Positions 27,727 to 36,896 of a stretch of 64,000 nt of DNA are shown piece by piece (position 1 is the stretch's first letter; every line of letters begins with the position of its first letter). Source of the DNA: Jiangella alba (GTDB lineage: Bacteria > Actinomycetota > Actinomycetes > Jiangellales > Jiangellaceae); NCBI RefSeq assembly GCF_900106035.1, contig NZ_FNUC01000004.1, positions 1,798,001 through 1,862,000 of the forward strand. Reading direction: 5' to 3'. The notes under the pieces were generated by a model, which had not been told where the DNA came from, searched no databases, and saw only the letters and a list, made by a program, of their open reading frames with translations. Made by a program: the position numbers and the translations under genes.

Positions 27727-30466
27727 CCGACGCGGTCAGCTCCGCCCGCAGCCGTTCGGTGCCGCGCTCGCCCAGTTCGTCGAGCGCGGCCACGGCCAGT
27801 CGGCGCACCTGCGCCGCGACGACGGTGTCGCCGGCCGCTTCGTGGCTGTCGGCGAGCTTCCGTAGTGTGACCACTTCGTAGTAGAGGCCGTCGAGCTCGC
27901 GCAGCAGGTCCAGCGCGCGCTCGAAGCAGTCGACGGCGCGGTCGTGGGCGCCGAGCTGGTGGTGCGCGAACCCCAGGGTGTCGAGCGTCGCCGCCTCGGC
28001 GAGACGGTCGTCCAGGCCGCGCAAGATCTCCAGCGCCTGGCCGGCGAACTCCAGCGTGCGCTGGTAGTTGCCAAGCATCGCCTGCCCCCACCCGACGGCG
28101 TTCAGCGCGCCCGCCAGCCCGGCCGGCTGGCCGATGCGCCGGAACAGCGCCAGCGCGTCGAGGTCGTGCTCGAGCGACTCCTGGTGCCGGCCGGTGCGCT
28201 CCTTCACCACGCCCAGCGACCGCAGCGTCCGGGCCTGCCCGACGAGGTCGTGGCGGTCGGCGTAGAGCCGCAGCGCACGCTGCAGGTGCGCCTCGGCGTC
28301 GGCGTAACGGTCGAGGTAGCCGTAGGCGCGGCCGAGCAGGCGGTGCAGGTGCGCCGCGGGCTCGGCGTCGTCGAGGAGACGGACGGCCAGCAGGGCCGAG
28401 CTGTTCACCCGGGCGATGTCGCGCCACCGTCCGCGCCAGTCGAGGTCGATGGTGAGCGCCCACGCCAGCTGCCAGGCGTGGACGGCGTAGCCGCGGTCGG
28501 CTGCGGCGTCGACGGCGGCGAGCAGCGTGCGCCGCTCGGCGGCGAACCAGGCGCGTGCGGCGTCGGCGCCGGTGATGCGCTCGGCCACCTCGGGACCGGC
28601 CGTCGGGGGCGGGACCGGCTCGTACGTCTCGCGGTCCGAGCGCAGCGGCCGGCTGGCCGCCAGCGCGGTGGCGAGGTAGTGGTCGAGCAGCCGGCCGAGC
28701 GCCAGCGCGGGCTCGGCCGGTCCGGCCTGGGCCAGTTCGGCGGCGTACGCGCGGAGCAGGTCGTGCGCGCGGTAGCGGCCCGGGCGCCGCTCGGTCAGCA
28801 GGTGGGCGCGGGTCAGCTCGCCCAGCAGCGGGCGGACGGTGTCGGCGTCGAGCCCGGCGAGCGCGGCCGCGGCGGCGACGCCGATGTCGGGCCCGGGCGC
28901 GGAGCCGGCCAGCCGGAACAGCCGGGCGGCTGGATCGCTCAGGCCGTCGTAGGACCACGAGAACACCGAGCGCAGGTCGATGGTGGCGTCGTCGGCGGCG
29001 AACGCCTCCAGCCCGCCGCTGGCCGCCCGCAACTCCGCCACGCGATACTCCAGCGACTCGGGCTGCTCCGCCACCCGGGCGGCGGCGACGGCGAGCGCCA
29101 GCGGCAGCCGGGCGCACAGCGTGACCAGCTCGTCGACGACGTGGGGCGCGGCCGCGGCGCGCACGCCGATGCGCCGCACCAGCAGCTCGCGGGCGTCGGT
29201 GACGGGCGGGAGATCCAGCGTGACGGCGCGCGCGCCGGCCGTGGCCGTCAGGCCGATCAGCTGGTCGCGGCTGGTCACGAGCGTCAGGCAGTCGGCCGAG
29301 CCGGGCAGCAGCGGGCGGGCCTGACGGGCGTCGCGGGCGTTGTCGAGCAGCACCAGCAGCCGGCGACCGGCCAGCACGCTGCGGTACAGCGCGGCCTGGC
29401 CGTCGGTGTCGGCCGGGATCAGTTCGTGCGGCACCCGCAGCGCGTCGAGGAAGCCGCGGATGGCGTCGGCGGGGTCGACCGGCGGCCGGTCGGGGTCGAA
29501 GCCGCGCAGGTTGACGTAGAGCTGGCCGTCGCGGAACCGGTCGGAGACGCGGTGCGCCCAGTGCACGGCCAGCGTGGTCTTGCCGACCCCGGCGGTGCCC
29601 GACACGGTCGCGACGGGCGAGGTGGCGGCCGCGTGGTCCAGCAGCGCCAGCGCGTCGTCCCGGCCGACGAAGTCGGGCACGTCGGCGGGCAGCTGACGGG
29701 GCGCCCGGCGCAGGGTGGGCGGCGTCCGCCGGGCCGGGGTGTGCGCGAGCAGCCGCGCGTACACCGCCTGCAGCCGCGGGCCGGGCTCGACGCCGAGGTC
29801 GGTGGAGAGCCGGGCCCGCACCCGTTCGTACTGCACCAGCGCCTCGGCCCGCCGCCCGGACCGATCCAGCGCCTCCAGCAGCAGCGCCCACGCCGGCTCG
29901 CGCAGCGGGTGAGTGCCGGTCAGCTCGCGCAGCTCCGGGACGAGGTCGGCCGGGCGGCCCAGTTCGAGGTCGAGGGCGATGCGCCGCTCCTGCGCGCCGA
30001 GGTACCGCTCGGCCAGCCGCGGCGCCTCGGTGCCGGCCAGCCAGTCGGACTCGACGTCGTCGAACGGACGCCCCCGCCACAGCGCCAGCGCCTCGGTGAG
30101 GTGCGCCCGCTGCCGCACCGGGTCGGCGCTGCCGTCGGCACGCTCGAGCAGCCGCTGGAACCGCAGCACGTCGACGGCGTCGGGGTCGACGTGCAGCACG
30201 TAACCGGTGGCGCTGGTGGCGATGAGGTCAGCGCCGAACAGCGTGCGCAGCCGCGTGACGTAGGTCTGGACGCTGCGCCGCGGGCTGGCCGGGAGCTGCG
30301 CGGTCCACAGCGCCTCGATCAGCTGGGCGACGGTGACGGTCCGGCCGGCCGACAGCGCCAGGACGGCGATGAGGGCGCGCAGCCGGCCGGTGGTGACGTC
30401 GAGGGTCCGCCCGTCCGCCCGCAGGCGCATCGGGCCGAGCAGATCGATCTCGACGCGGTTACTCAC
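27668..30466 (-). CDS. SARP/AfsR-type transcriptional regulator with NB-ARC and TPR domains
   Basis: 932-aa multidomain regulator. Residues 1-95 form an OmpR-like winged helix (LLGPMRLRADGR, VYVTRLR-type recognition region), about 95-245 the bacterial transcriptional activation domain (RRIALDLELGRPADLVPELRELTGTHPLREPAWALLLEALDRSGR), about 270-560 an NB-ARC/STAND ATPase with Walker A VSGTAGVGKTTLA and LLVLLDNARDARQ, and about 700-900 TPR repeats. Such proteins usually activate secondary-metabolite or sugar genes. It begins at GTG 30466, 5 nt after the stop of the GH116 gene, so the two are coupled. No biosynthetic cluster is in view; its target could be the glycosidase operon itself. Confidence 0.88.
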   Translation of the reverse strand: MSNRVEIDLLGPMRLRADGRTLDVTTGRLRALIAVLALSAGRTVTVAQLIEALWTAQLPASPRRSVQTYVTRLRTLFGADLIATSATGYVLHVDPDAVDVLRFQRLLERADGSADPVRQRAHLTEALALWRGRPFDDVESDWLAGTEAPRLAERYLGAQERRIALDLELGRPADLVPELRELTGTHPLREPAWALLLEALDRSGRRAEALVQYERVRARLSTDLGVEPGPRLQAVYARLLAHTPARRTPPTLRRAPRQLPADVPDFVGRDDALALLDHAAATSPVATVSGTAGVGKTTLAVHWAHRVSDRFRDGQLYVNLRGFDPDRPPVDPADAIRGFLDALRVPHELIPADTDGQAALYRSVLAGRRLLVLLDNARDARQARPLLPGSADCLTLVTSRDQLIGLTATAGARAVTLDLPPVTDARELLVRRIGVRAAAAPHVVDELVTLCARLPLALAVAAARVAEQPESLEYRVAELRAASGGLEAFAADDATIDLRSVFSWSYDGLSDPAARLFRLAGSAPGPDIGVAAAAALAGLDADTVRPLLGELTRAHLLTERRPGRYRAHDLLRAYAAELAQAGPAEPALALGRLLDHYLATALAASRPLRSDRETYEPVPPPTAGPEVAERITGADAARAWFAAERRTLLAAVDAAADRGYAVHAWQLAWALTIDLDWRGRWRDIARVNSSALLAVRLLDDAEPAAHLHRLLGRAYGYLDRYADAEAHLQRALRLYADRHDLVGQARTLRSLGVVKERTGRHQESLEHDLDALALFRRIGQPAGLAGALNAVGWGQAMLGNYQRTLEFAGQALEILRGLDDRLAEAATLDTLGFAHHQLGAHDRAVDCFERALDLLRELDGLYYEVVTLRKLADSHEAAGDTVVAAQVRRLAVAALDELGERGTERLRAELTASVTAERDEPPGRPGRQPASR

Positions 30467-30471
30467 TATGG

Positions 30472-32904
30472 TTATGACAGTCGTTGACCGCCCATGGTTG
30501 CATCGGCGGTCTCACCGGTCGAGACTACGCGGCCGGGCATGGTCGTGGCGCCGAGGCCGTCGATCGCGAGCGTGTCCAGCCGCAGCCGTCCGCCACCCAC
30601 CGTCACGCTGACGCGCACGCCGTCGCCGGCCGCGGCCTGGGTCGCCGTGCCCCACGCGTCGCCGGAGGCCCAGAACCACGTGACGGGGCCGGCGGCGAGG
30701 TCCGCGGCCGCGAAGCGCAGCGTGCCGCTGACGCCGTCGTAGCCGAACCCGGTCAGCGCGGGGATGGTGCCCCAGGCGGCCATGGCGCGCACGTAGTGGT
30801 GGCCGCACTCGGCCTCGTCGAACGGGTTGCGGCGGCGTCCGTCGAAGCGGCTGCGGACCGCCTCGACGACGCCGGTCGCGGCCTCGGTGAGTCCGGCCTG
30901 CAGCAGCCCGATGGCGGCGGTGTACTCCAGCCCGGTCCACACCTCGGCGAAGTAGGGGAACGGCCGCTGCGGGCGGTTGCCGTGCGGGTACGACGCGACC
31001 AGCAGGCCCGGCTCGCCGGCCAGCGCGTAGCTGCGCTTGGGGTTGAACGGCGCGCCCGGCGCGGTGCGGTCGTTGTGCCGCAGGATGCTGCGCAGCGTGG
31101 TCGTCACGTGGCCGGCGTCGAGCAGGTCGCCGAGGCCGGTGAGCCGGGCGGCGTGCTGGCCGACCAGCTGGTCGGTGAGGCAGCCGTCGCCGATCTGCAG
31201 CTCCGGCGCGGTGAGGTCGCGGGCGCCGATGCCGGGCAGCCGCAGCCCCGGCGCGATGGCGTCCTCGCTGCCCGGCGGGCGGATCTCGTGCCGGTAGTAC
31301 TCGCCGTTGAACAGGTGCTCGTCGATCCAGGTGCTGCCGCGGGCGAACAGGTCCGCGCACGTGGCGGCGAACTCGTCGTCGCCGAGGTGCCGCGCCATCT
31401 CCTCCGCCGCCCGCAGCGCCGCGAGGTACCACGTTCCGACCTGCGGGTTCGGCCCGAAGTACTCGACGTCCATGGTGTTGTGCTGGGAGCCCTCCATGAC
31501 GCCGTCGCGGTCGGCGTCCCAGCCGCCGGGGATCCAGGCGAACGCCAGCGCCCGGCGGGCGGCCGGCCAGAGCGAGCGCAGCAGGTCGTCGTCGCCGCTG
31601 AGCCGCCACTCGCGGTGCAGCTTCACCAGGCAGCCCATCTGCCCGTCGGCCGCGGCGACGCCGTGCTCGCGGGACCGGTCCAGCGGCAGCTCCAGCCGGA
31701 AGCTCATGTGCCCGTCCTCGGCCGTCGCGTGCCCGAACTCCAGCTCGCGCATCGACCGCGCCAGCTCGCCGAACAGGTACGGCGTCGTGTGCTCGTAGTT
31801 CCACACGTGCGTGCAGTTGCCGTAGCAGCTGCCGCTGTCGTCGTGGCAGCCCTCCCAGCCGTAGAACCGGCCGTCCGGGGTGCGGAAGCAGGTCGGCGAG
31901 CGCAGCGTGCTGACGTTGGCGAGCGCGGCCTCGACGAGCGGAGCGGGCAGGTCGCTGCCGGTCAGGGCACTGACGAAGGCGACGGTGCGCTCCTCCAGGC
32001 CGGGCAGCCGCGGGGCGATCGCCGTGACGGCGTCCCAGGCGTCGCCGTACTGCTCCGCATAGTGGTTGCCGATGACGGTCTCGCCGCGCCAGTCCAGGCG
32101 GTTCGGGAAGTGCCAGGTGAGCAGGAACGTGAACGCGTGCGTCTCGCCCGGCCCGAGCGTGCGCAGCGCCGCCACCGACGCGACCGGCTCGCCGTCCGCG
32201 GGCCGTTCGTCCAGCCGTCCGTCGGCGGCGAGGTCGTCCCAGAAGTCCAGCAGCGGGCCGCCCCAGCTGGACCCGGCCCACGTCGTGCGGACGGTGACGT
32301 CGTCCTCGTCGAGCACGGCGAGGGCGATCGAGCCGCAGCGCTCGCCGTCGCCGCCGGACCGGAGCAGGACGCCGTCGTCGCGGCGCTCGTTGCGGGGATC
32401 GTCGCCGGGATTGCGGACGCTGCCGGCGACGGTGACGGCCTGCGGCTCGCCGCTCGTGTTCGTCACGACGTAGCGCAGCACCGCGATCGGCAGCGAGCTC
32501 GCCTCGACGTCGGCCGGGACCAGCGGGTTGAACGCCTGCAGCCGCACCGTGATCGGCAGGTCCGGGTCGTTGAGCCGCACCTGGCCCAGCGGGTAGGCGG
32601 CCAGGAACTCCGAGTGGGCGAACCGGGGCAGTGAGTGGTTCGGGACCGCCGCGCCCTCCCAGCCCTCGTACAGGACGGGGTCGATCGGCCCCTCCAGCGC
32701 CCGGACGGCGTCACCCGCCCTGATCGCGAAGAAGCTGTCGCGCGGCGCGAAGCCCTTGGCCGGCTGGTTGCGGATCTCCCAGTCGCGCAGGTCGCCGCGG
32801 CCGCCCAGCGACACCGTCCCCGTCCCGATGCCACCCAGGGGAAGCGCGATGCGCAGCGAGTGGTCGGCGTCGTACCGGCGCAGGACCGGCCATTCCGGCG
32901 TCAT
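30472..32904 (-). CDS. GH116-family glycosidase (GBA2-like)
   Basis: 810-aa glycoside hydrolase family 116 protein related to non-lysosomal glucosylceramidase and the thermophile beta-glucosidase/xylosidase. The N-terminal beta-sandwich starts ALPLGGIGTGTVSLGGRGDLRDWEI. The (alpha/alpha)6 barrel contains the THVWNYEH segment with the expected nucleophile Glu, EGSQHNTMDVEYFGPNP and a C-terminal EVWTGLEYTAAIGLLQAG. No signal peptide is seen, so it acts in the cytoplasm. ATG 32904 is chosen because MTPEWPVLRRYD is the family start; an upstream in-frame ATG at 32934 is less likely. It is tightly linked to the downstream SARP gene and 31 bp after a methyltransferase gene. Confidence 0.88.
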   Translation of the reverse strand: MTPEWPVLRRYDADHSLRIALPLGGIGTGTVSLGGRGDLRDWEIRNQPAKGFAPRDSFFAIRAGDAVRALEGPIDPVLYEGWEGAAVPNHSLPRFAHSEFLAAYPLGQVRLNDPDLPITVRLQAFNPLVPADVEASSLPIAVLRYVVTNTSGEPQAVTVAGSVRNPGDDPRNERRDDGVLLRSGGDGERCGSIALAVLDEDDVTVRTTWAGSSWGGPLLDFWDDLAADGRLDERPADGEPVASVAALRTLGPGETHAFTFLLTWHFPNRLDWRGETVIGNHYAEQYGDAWDAVTAIAPRLPGLEERTVAFVSALTGSDLPAPLVEAALANVSTLRSPTCFRTPDGRFYGWEGCHDDSGSCYGNCTHVWNYEHTTPYLFGELARSMRELEFGHATAEDGHMSFRLELPLDRSREHGVAAADGQMGCLVKLHREWRLSGDDDLLRSLWPAARRALAFAWIPGGWDADRDGVMEGSQHNTMDVEYFGPNPQVGTWYLAALRAAEEMARHLGDDEFAATCADLFARGSTWIDEHLFNGEYYRHEIRPPGSEDAIAPGLRLPGIGARDLTAPELQIGDGCLTDQLVGQHAARLTGLGDLLDAGHVTTTLRSILRHNDRTAPGAPFNPKRSYALAGEPGLLVASYPHGNRPQRPFPYFAEVWTGLEYTAAIGLLQAGLTEAATGVVEAVRSRFDGRRRNPFDEAECGHHYVRAMAAWGTIPALTGFGYDGVSGTLRFAAADLAAGPVTWFWASGDAWGTATQAAAGDGVRVSVTVGGGRLRLDTLAIDGLGATTMPGRVVSTGETADATMGGQRLS

Positions 32905-32935
32905 GGTCCGACCCCACGTGCAACCACGTTCCATG

Positions 32936-33496
32936 TCAAGCGGTGCGGGGACGCTCCGAGATGACGGCGACCAGCGTCTTGCGGCCGACGTCGCGCTGCT
33001 CGGTGTGGACGTCGACCTGGCCGAGGCCGGTCAGCCGGCCCGCCACCTCGCCGATCTGGGCCTGGGTGATGCCGTGGCCGGGCCGGTCGAGCAGCCGTTC
33101 GGCCAGCACCAGGCGGCCGCCCGGGCGCAGCTTCGCGCACAGCGTGGCCAGGCCGGCGTCGCGGTCGTGCCAGTGGTGCATGGAGGCCAGCGTGTAGATG
33201 GCCGCGAACGAGCCGTCGGCGAACGGGACGTCCTCGGCGCCGGCCACCCGGACGTCCGCGCCGGGCACCCGCTTGCGGGCCATGGCGACGAACGTCTCGG
33301 ACGGCTCGACCGCGGCAACGTGCTCGGCGCCGGCGACGGCGGCGGCCAGCTCGAGCGCGACGCCCGGACCGCAGCCGACCTCCAGCACCGGCTCGCCGGC
33401 GCGCAGCTCCGCGAGGCCGACCACCACCCGGTTGGACTCGGGGTGGCGGTTGAACCAGGCGTAGAGCCGCGCGCCGACGGCGCCGAAGCTGCTCAT
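32936..33496 (-). CDS. Class I SAM-dependent methyltransferase
   Basis: 186-aa methyltransferase with motif I VLEVGCGPGVALELAAAV (residues 33-50), strand-2 acidic VAAVEPSE, VPFADGSFAAIYTLASMHHW and LRPGGRLVLAER. It resembles small UbiE-type methyltransferases; the substrate is unknown. ATG 33496 starts at MSSFGAVGARLYAWFNRHPES. It precedes the GH116 gene on the same strand with 31 bp between them, so an operon of methyltransferase, glycosidase and SARP is possible. Confidence 0.8.
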   Translation of the reverse strand: MSSFGAVGARLYAWFNRHPESNRVVVGLAELRAGEPVLEVGCGPGVALELAAAVAGAEHVAAVEPSETFVAMARKRVPGADVRVAGAEDVPFADGSFAAIYTLASMHHWHDRDAGLATLCAKLRPGGRLVLAERLLDRPGHGITQAQIGEVAGRLTGLGQVDVHTEQRDVGRKTLVAVISERPRTA

Positions 33497-33597
33497 CGGT
33501 GGACGCCCGCTGTCGGTGCCCGCCCGTAGGGTGGGAATCCCTCCCAGCCGGGCGGGCACCAGGCTCGTGCGAGCGCACCTTCGCTCATGGTCCGAGG

Positions 33598-35166
33598 CTA
33601 CGGCAGCGCGATGAACGGCGGCGTGCGCGTGCCGGCCAGCTCGCCCGCCCGCACCCGGACCACGCTGAGGGGGGCGCCGGTCACCCGGTCGGGCAGTTCG
33701 TAGCGGGCCAGGTACACGCCGGGCGGCACGTCGACGAAGCCGAACCAGCCCGAGCCGTCGCTGACCTGCGTCCGGGTCTCGCCGCCGCCGGCCACCGGTT
33801 CGAGGGTGACGGTGACGCCGTCGAGGGCGGCGCCGGTGCGCAGCCGCAGCGCGCCGGCCACGTTGCCCGTCGTCGGGTCCTCCTTCCACGGCATGGACGG
33901 GACGGCGGCGTCGTCGGCGAACGGGGCGTCCGGGCCGGTCGTGAGCGCGGCGGCCAGCGCGGCCCGCTCGGCGTCCTTCACCGCGGGCGTCCCGGCGGCC
34001 GCCGTCAGCGACGCGTTGGCGTAGGAGTAGCCGCTCCAGCCGGCGACCGTGTTGCCGGCGGCGGTGGGGGTCAGCAGGTCGCGGACCTGCTGGACGCTGT
34101 CGTCGACCTCGTTGAGGTAGAGCGCCGGGCCCGAGACCGTCTGGCGGTCGCCCTGCCAGTCGGCCAGCACCTCGTTCCACTCGGCGAACATCTGCGCTTG
34201 GTCGGGCATCCACTCGCGCTTGTAGTTCATGGCGACGACGGTGTCGATGATCCCCTCGTCCAGCCAGGCCCGCCAGTCCTGCAGGACCTCGGCGTACGTG
34301 CGGGTCTGCTCCCAACCGCCGACGCTCTGCGGGCCGAAGCCGTAGGTGATGCCGTCGTTGCTCAGCCGCACCGTCGGGTCGACCTCGAAGATGCCGAGGT
34401 AGATGCGGCGCACGATGCTGGTGATCTGCTCGCGCCGCCACTCGGTGAACTGCGCGTCGGACGGCGCCGGTATGTCAGTGCGGCCGGTGGCGGCCTGGAA
34501 CCGCGCGATCGACGTCTCGCTGTAGCCCCAGTCGCTGTGCGTGGTGGTCGAGTTGTGGTCCGGGTAGCGGATGTAGTCGAGGTTGATGCCGTCGACGTCG
34601 TACTCGCGGACGATGCTCTGGATGGCGCCGACGACGTAGTCGCGGGCGGCCGGGTTGGCGGGGTCGAGGAAGCTGTTGTTGCCGACCCGTTCGGTGCCGT
34701 CGACGCGCTTGTTCAGCCAGCGGTCGGGGCCGGTGGCGCTCGGGCCGTTCGTGTTGAACACGTGGTCGGGGGAGCGCGGCGGCGTCGCGGAGTTCCACAA
34801 CGTGCCGAAGTTGACCCACGCGTGCACCTCGAGCCCGGCCGCGTGCGCCTGCTCGATCACCTCGTCCAGCGGGTCGTAGGGCGCCGGCGCGATGGCGGCG
34901 TCGGTGCGGGGGTAGTCGGCACCGTTGCAGAAGCAGTCGTAGCGGCGGGCCACCTGGACGATCAGCGCGTTCGCGTTGACCTCCAGCGCGTCGCCGACCA
35001 GCTCCTCGACCTGTGCGGGGGTGTAGATGCCCTCGTTGAAGGCGTCGACCCAGTAGCCGCGCCACTGTTCCTGCTCCGGCGCCGGATCGGCCGCGGCCGA
35101 GGGTGCGGCGACCGTGGCGAGGACGAGTGCCACGATGACGGGAAGCGTGCGACGACGTCGGCTCAC
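33598..35166 (-). CDS. Secreted glycosyl hydrolase-like 10 (GHL10) family protein
   Basis: 522-aa exported protein. A signal peptide (VSRRRRTLPVIVALVLATVAAPSAAA) precedes a TIM-barrel of the GHL10/DUF187 family: EQWRGYWVDAFNEGIYTPAQVEELV, GLEVHAWVNFGTLWN, DGINLDYIRYPDH and NDGITYGFGPQ. After about residue 420 comes a beta-sandwich, fibronectin/carboxypeptidase-regulatory-like domain (GVTVTLEPVAGGGETRTQVSDGSGWFGF). The family is associated with cell-wall or exopolysaccharide glycans. It diverges from a GntR-murQ operon that salvages muropeptide sugar, which fits a role in peptidoglycan turnover, but this is inferred. The start is GTG 35166, which gives a complete signal peptide. Confidence 0.82.
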   Translation of the reverse strand: MSRRRRTLPVIVALVLATVAAPSAAADPAPEQEQWRGYWVDAFNEGIYTPAQVEELVGDALEVNANALIVQVARRYDCFCNGADYPRTDAAIAPAPYDPLDEVIEQAHAAGLEVHAWVNFGTLWNSATPPRSPDHVFNTNGPSATGPDRWLNKRVDGTERVGNNSFLDPANPAARDYVVGAIQSIVREYDVDGINLDYIRYPDHNSTTTHSDWGYSETSIARFQAATGRTDIPAPSDAQFTEWRREQITSIVRRIYLGIFEVDPTVRLSNDGITYGFGPQSVGGWEQTRTYAEVLQDWRAWLDEGIIDTVVAMNYKREWMPDQAQMFAEWNEVLADWQGDRQTVSGPALYLNEVDDSVQQVRDLLTPTAAGNTVAGWSGYSYANASLTAAAGTPAVKDAERAALAAALTTGPDAPFADDAAVPSMPWKEDPTTGNVAGALRLRTGAALDGVTVTLEPVAGGGETRTQVSDGSGWFGFVDVPPGVYLARYELPDRVTGAPLSVVRVRAGELAGTRTPPFIALP

Positions 35167-35180
35167 GCTGGTCCTCCTCG

Positions 35181-35194
35181 TTGGACTAGACCAA
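35181..35194. promoter_or_regulatory. dre-like operator
   Basis: TTGGACTAGACCAA is near-palindromic and close to the TGGTCTAGACCA core recognised by DasR/NagR regulators of the HutC GntR subfamily. It lies 14 bp from the GHL10 start and 54 bp from the GntR start, so it can control both divergent units. Confidence 0.65.
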
Positions 35195-35204
35195 TATGGG
35201 CCCC

Positions 35205-35219
35205 AAGTCTGGAAGACTT
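35205..35219. promoter_or_regulatory. Second inverted repeat in the GHL10/GntR spacer
   Basis: AAGTCT-GGA-AGACTT is a perfect 6-bp inverted repeat with a 3-nt spacer, 29 bp before the GntR start. It could be a second operator half or the autoregulatory site. Confidence 0.5.
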
Positions 35220-35248
35220 TGCCCGATACGTCTACAGGGGGTGCGGAC

Positions 35249-35971
35249 GTGGCGAAATACCACTCGATCCGCGACGAGATCCTCGATCTGGTCGCGGAAC
35301 TGAACGTCGGCGACGCGCTGCCGCCCGAGCGGGCGCTGGCGCCGCGGTTCGGCGTCTCGCGCATGACGCTGCGGCGCGCCGTCGAGGAGCTGGTCCGCGA
35401 GGGCCGCCTGGTCCGCCGTCAGGGCGCCGGGACGTTCGTCGCCGGGCCGAAGATCGCGCAGGGCCTGGCGGTGACGTCCTTCTCCGAGGACATGCGCCAG
35501 CGCGGCGCCGTCCCGTCCAGCCGCACCCTCGTCGTCGACGACGTGCTGGCCGGCGCGCCGCTGGGCCGGCGGCTGGAGATCTCGCCCGGCGAGAGCGTGG
35601 TGCGGGTGACGCGGCTGCGGCTGGCCGACGCCGCGCCGATGGCCGTCGAGACACTGCACGTGCCGCGCAGCATCGCCCCCGGGCTGGACGGCATGATGCT
35701 CGCCGACGGCTCGTTCTACGAGCTGCTGCACGACGTGTACGGGCTGGAGCTGTCCGGTGGCGTGCAGACCATCGAGGCGACGGTGACCGACGAGTTCGAG
35801 TCCGAACTGCTCGGCGTGCCGCTGCATTCGCCGGCGTTCCTGTTCGAGCGGATCTCCCGCGACACCGGGGGCCGTGTGGTCGAGTTCGTCCGCTCCGTCT
35901 ACCGTGGCGACCGCTATCAGTTCCGTGTCGAGTTGCAGCCGGCCCGCAGACCGGCGAGGACGGCCGAGTGA
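35249..35971 (+). CDS. GntR-family regulator, HutC subfamily
   Basis: 240-aa regulator. The winged HTH (residues 1-70) reads YHSIRDEILDLVAEL, ALPPERALAPRFGVSRMTLRRAVEELVREGRLVRRQGAGTFVAGP. The UTRA effector domain follows (about 90-230: SFSEDMRQRGAVPSSRTL, LRLADAAPMAVETLHVP, FEFVRSVYRGDRYQF-type end). UTRA domains bind phosphorylated amino sugars and related ligands. GTG 35249 begins at MAKYHSI, the family norm. The coupled downstream gene is murQ, so N-acetylmuramic or N-acetylglucosamine phosphates are the likely effectors. Confidence 0.9.
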   Translation: MAKYHSIRDEILDLVAELNVGDALPPERALAPRFGVSRMTLRRAVEELVREGRLVRRQGAGTFVAGPKIAQGLAVTSFSEDMRQRGAVPSSRTLVVDDVLAGAPLGRRLEISPGESVVRVTRLRLADAAPMAVETLHVPRSIAPGLDGMMLADGSFYELLHDVYGLELSGGVQTIEATVTDEFESELLGVPLHSPAFLFERISRDTGGRVVEFVRSVYRGDRYQFRVELQPARRPARTAE

Positions 35972-36876
35972 CGAACTCCGAGTTGGACCTGCTGGCCACC
36001 GAGGGCCGGTTGCCGGCTGCCGCCGGTCTCGATCTGCGCAGTACCCGTGAACAGGTCGACCTCATGGCCGAGCAGGACCGGGTGGCGGTCGACGCCGTCG
36101 CCTCGACCCGCGACCGGCTGGTCGAGGCGATCGACGCCACCGTGGCCCGGCTGCGCCGCGGCGGGCGCCTGATCGAGGTCGGCGCCGGCACGCCCGGCCG
36201 GCTCGCCGTCCTCGACGTCGCCGAGTGCCGCCCCACCTTCGGCGTCGACGAGCGCCAGGTGGTCGCCGTCATGGCCGGCGGGTTCGGCGCCGTGCGCTCG
36301 GCCGCCGAGCACGACGAGGACGACCTCGACGGCGGCCGCGCCGACCTCGAGGCCCTCGGCCCCGGCCCGGACGACGTCGTGGTGGCGGTGAGCGCGTCGG
36401 GCCGCACGCCGTACGTGCTCGGCGCGCTGGCCGCCGCCCGCGCGGCCGGCGCCTACACCGTCGCCGTCGTCAACAACGCCGGATCGTCGATCGCCGCCGC
36501 CAGCGACATCGCCGTCGAAGCCCTCACCGGTCCGGAGGTCGTCGCCGGTTCGACCCGGCTCAAGGCCGGCACCGCCGCCAAGCTGGTGCTCAACACCATC
36601 TCGACGCTGGTCATGGTGCAGCTCGGACACACCCACGGCGACCTCATGATCGACGTCCGCGCCACGAACGACAAGCTGCGCCGCCGCGCCCAGCGCATCG
36701 TCCAGGAGGCCACCGGCGAGCCGGAGGACGCGGTGGCGGCCGCCCTGGCCGCCAGCGGCGACGAGACCAAGACGGCGACGGTCATGCTGCTGGCCGGCGT
36801 CGACGCCGCCGAGGCCCGCCGGCGGCTGGCAGCCGCGGGCGGCTATGTCCGCGTGGCCGTGACGTCCACTACCTGA
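35968..36876 (+). CDS. murQ: N-acetylmuramic acid 6-phosphate etherase
   Basis: 302-aa SIS-domain lyase that cleaves the D-lactyl ether of MurNAc-6-P to give GlcNAc-6-P during peptidoglycan recycling. Visible signatures are VGAGTPGRLAVLDVAECRPTFG, GPEVVAGSTRLKAGTAAKLVLNTIST and the active-site glutamates in DVAE (86) and EHDED (117), matching E. coli Glu83 and Glu114. Residue 70 is Glu where many homologues have Tyr. The last third carries the C-terminal UBA-like helices. It overlaps the GntR stop by GTGA, so repressor and enzyme are translated together. Confidence 0.92.
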   Translation: MTNSELDLLATEGRLPAAAGLDLRSTREQVDLMAEQDRVAVDAVASTRDRLVEAIDATVARLRRGGRLIEVGAGTPGRLAVLDVAECRPTFGVDERQVVAVMAGGFGAVRSAAEHDEDDLDGGRADLEALGPGPDDVVVAVSASGRTPYVLGALAAARAAGAYTVAVVNNAGSSIAAASDIAVEALTGPEVVAGSTRLKAGTAAKLVLNTISTLVMVQLGHTHGDLMIDVRATNDKLRRRAQRIVQEATGEPEDAVAAALAASGDETKTATVMLLAGVDAAEARRRLAAAGGYVRVAVTSTT

Positions 36877-36896
36877 CGTAGCGATGGTGCTACGTC
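36875..36896. terminator. Hairpin overlapping the murQ stop codon
   Basis: GACGTAGC and GCTACGTC pair perfectly around a 6-nt loop beginning in the murQ stop codon. No U tract follows. It may act as a terminator or protect the 3' end. The rest of the spacer to 37063 holds only a short palindrome GAGCCAGGGCTC (36964-36975). Confidence 0.5.
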
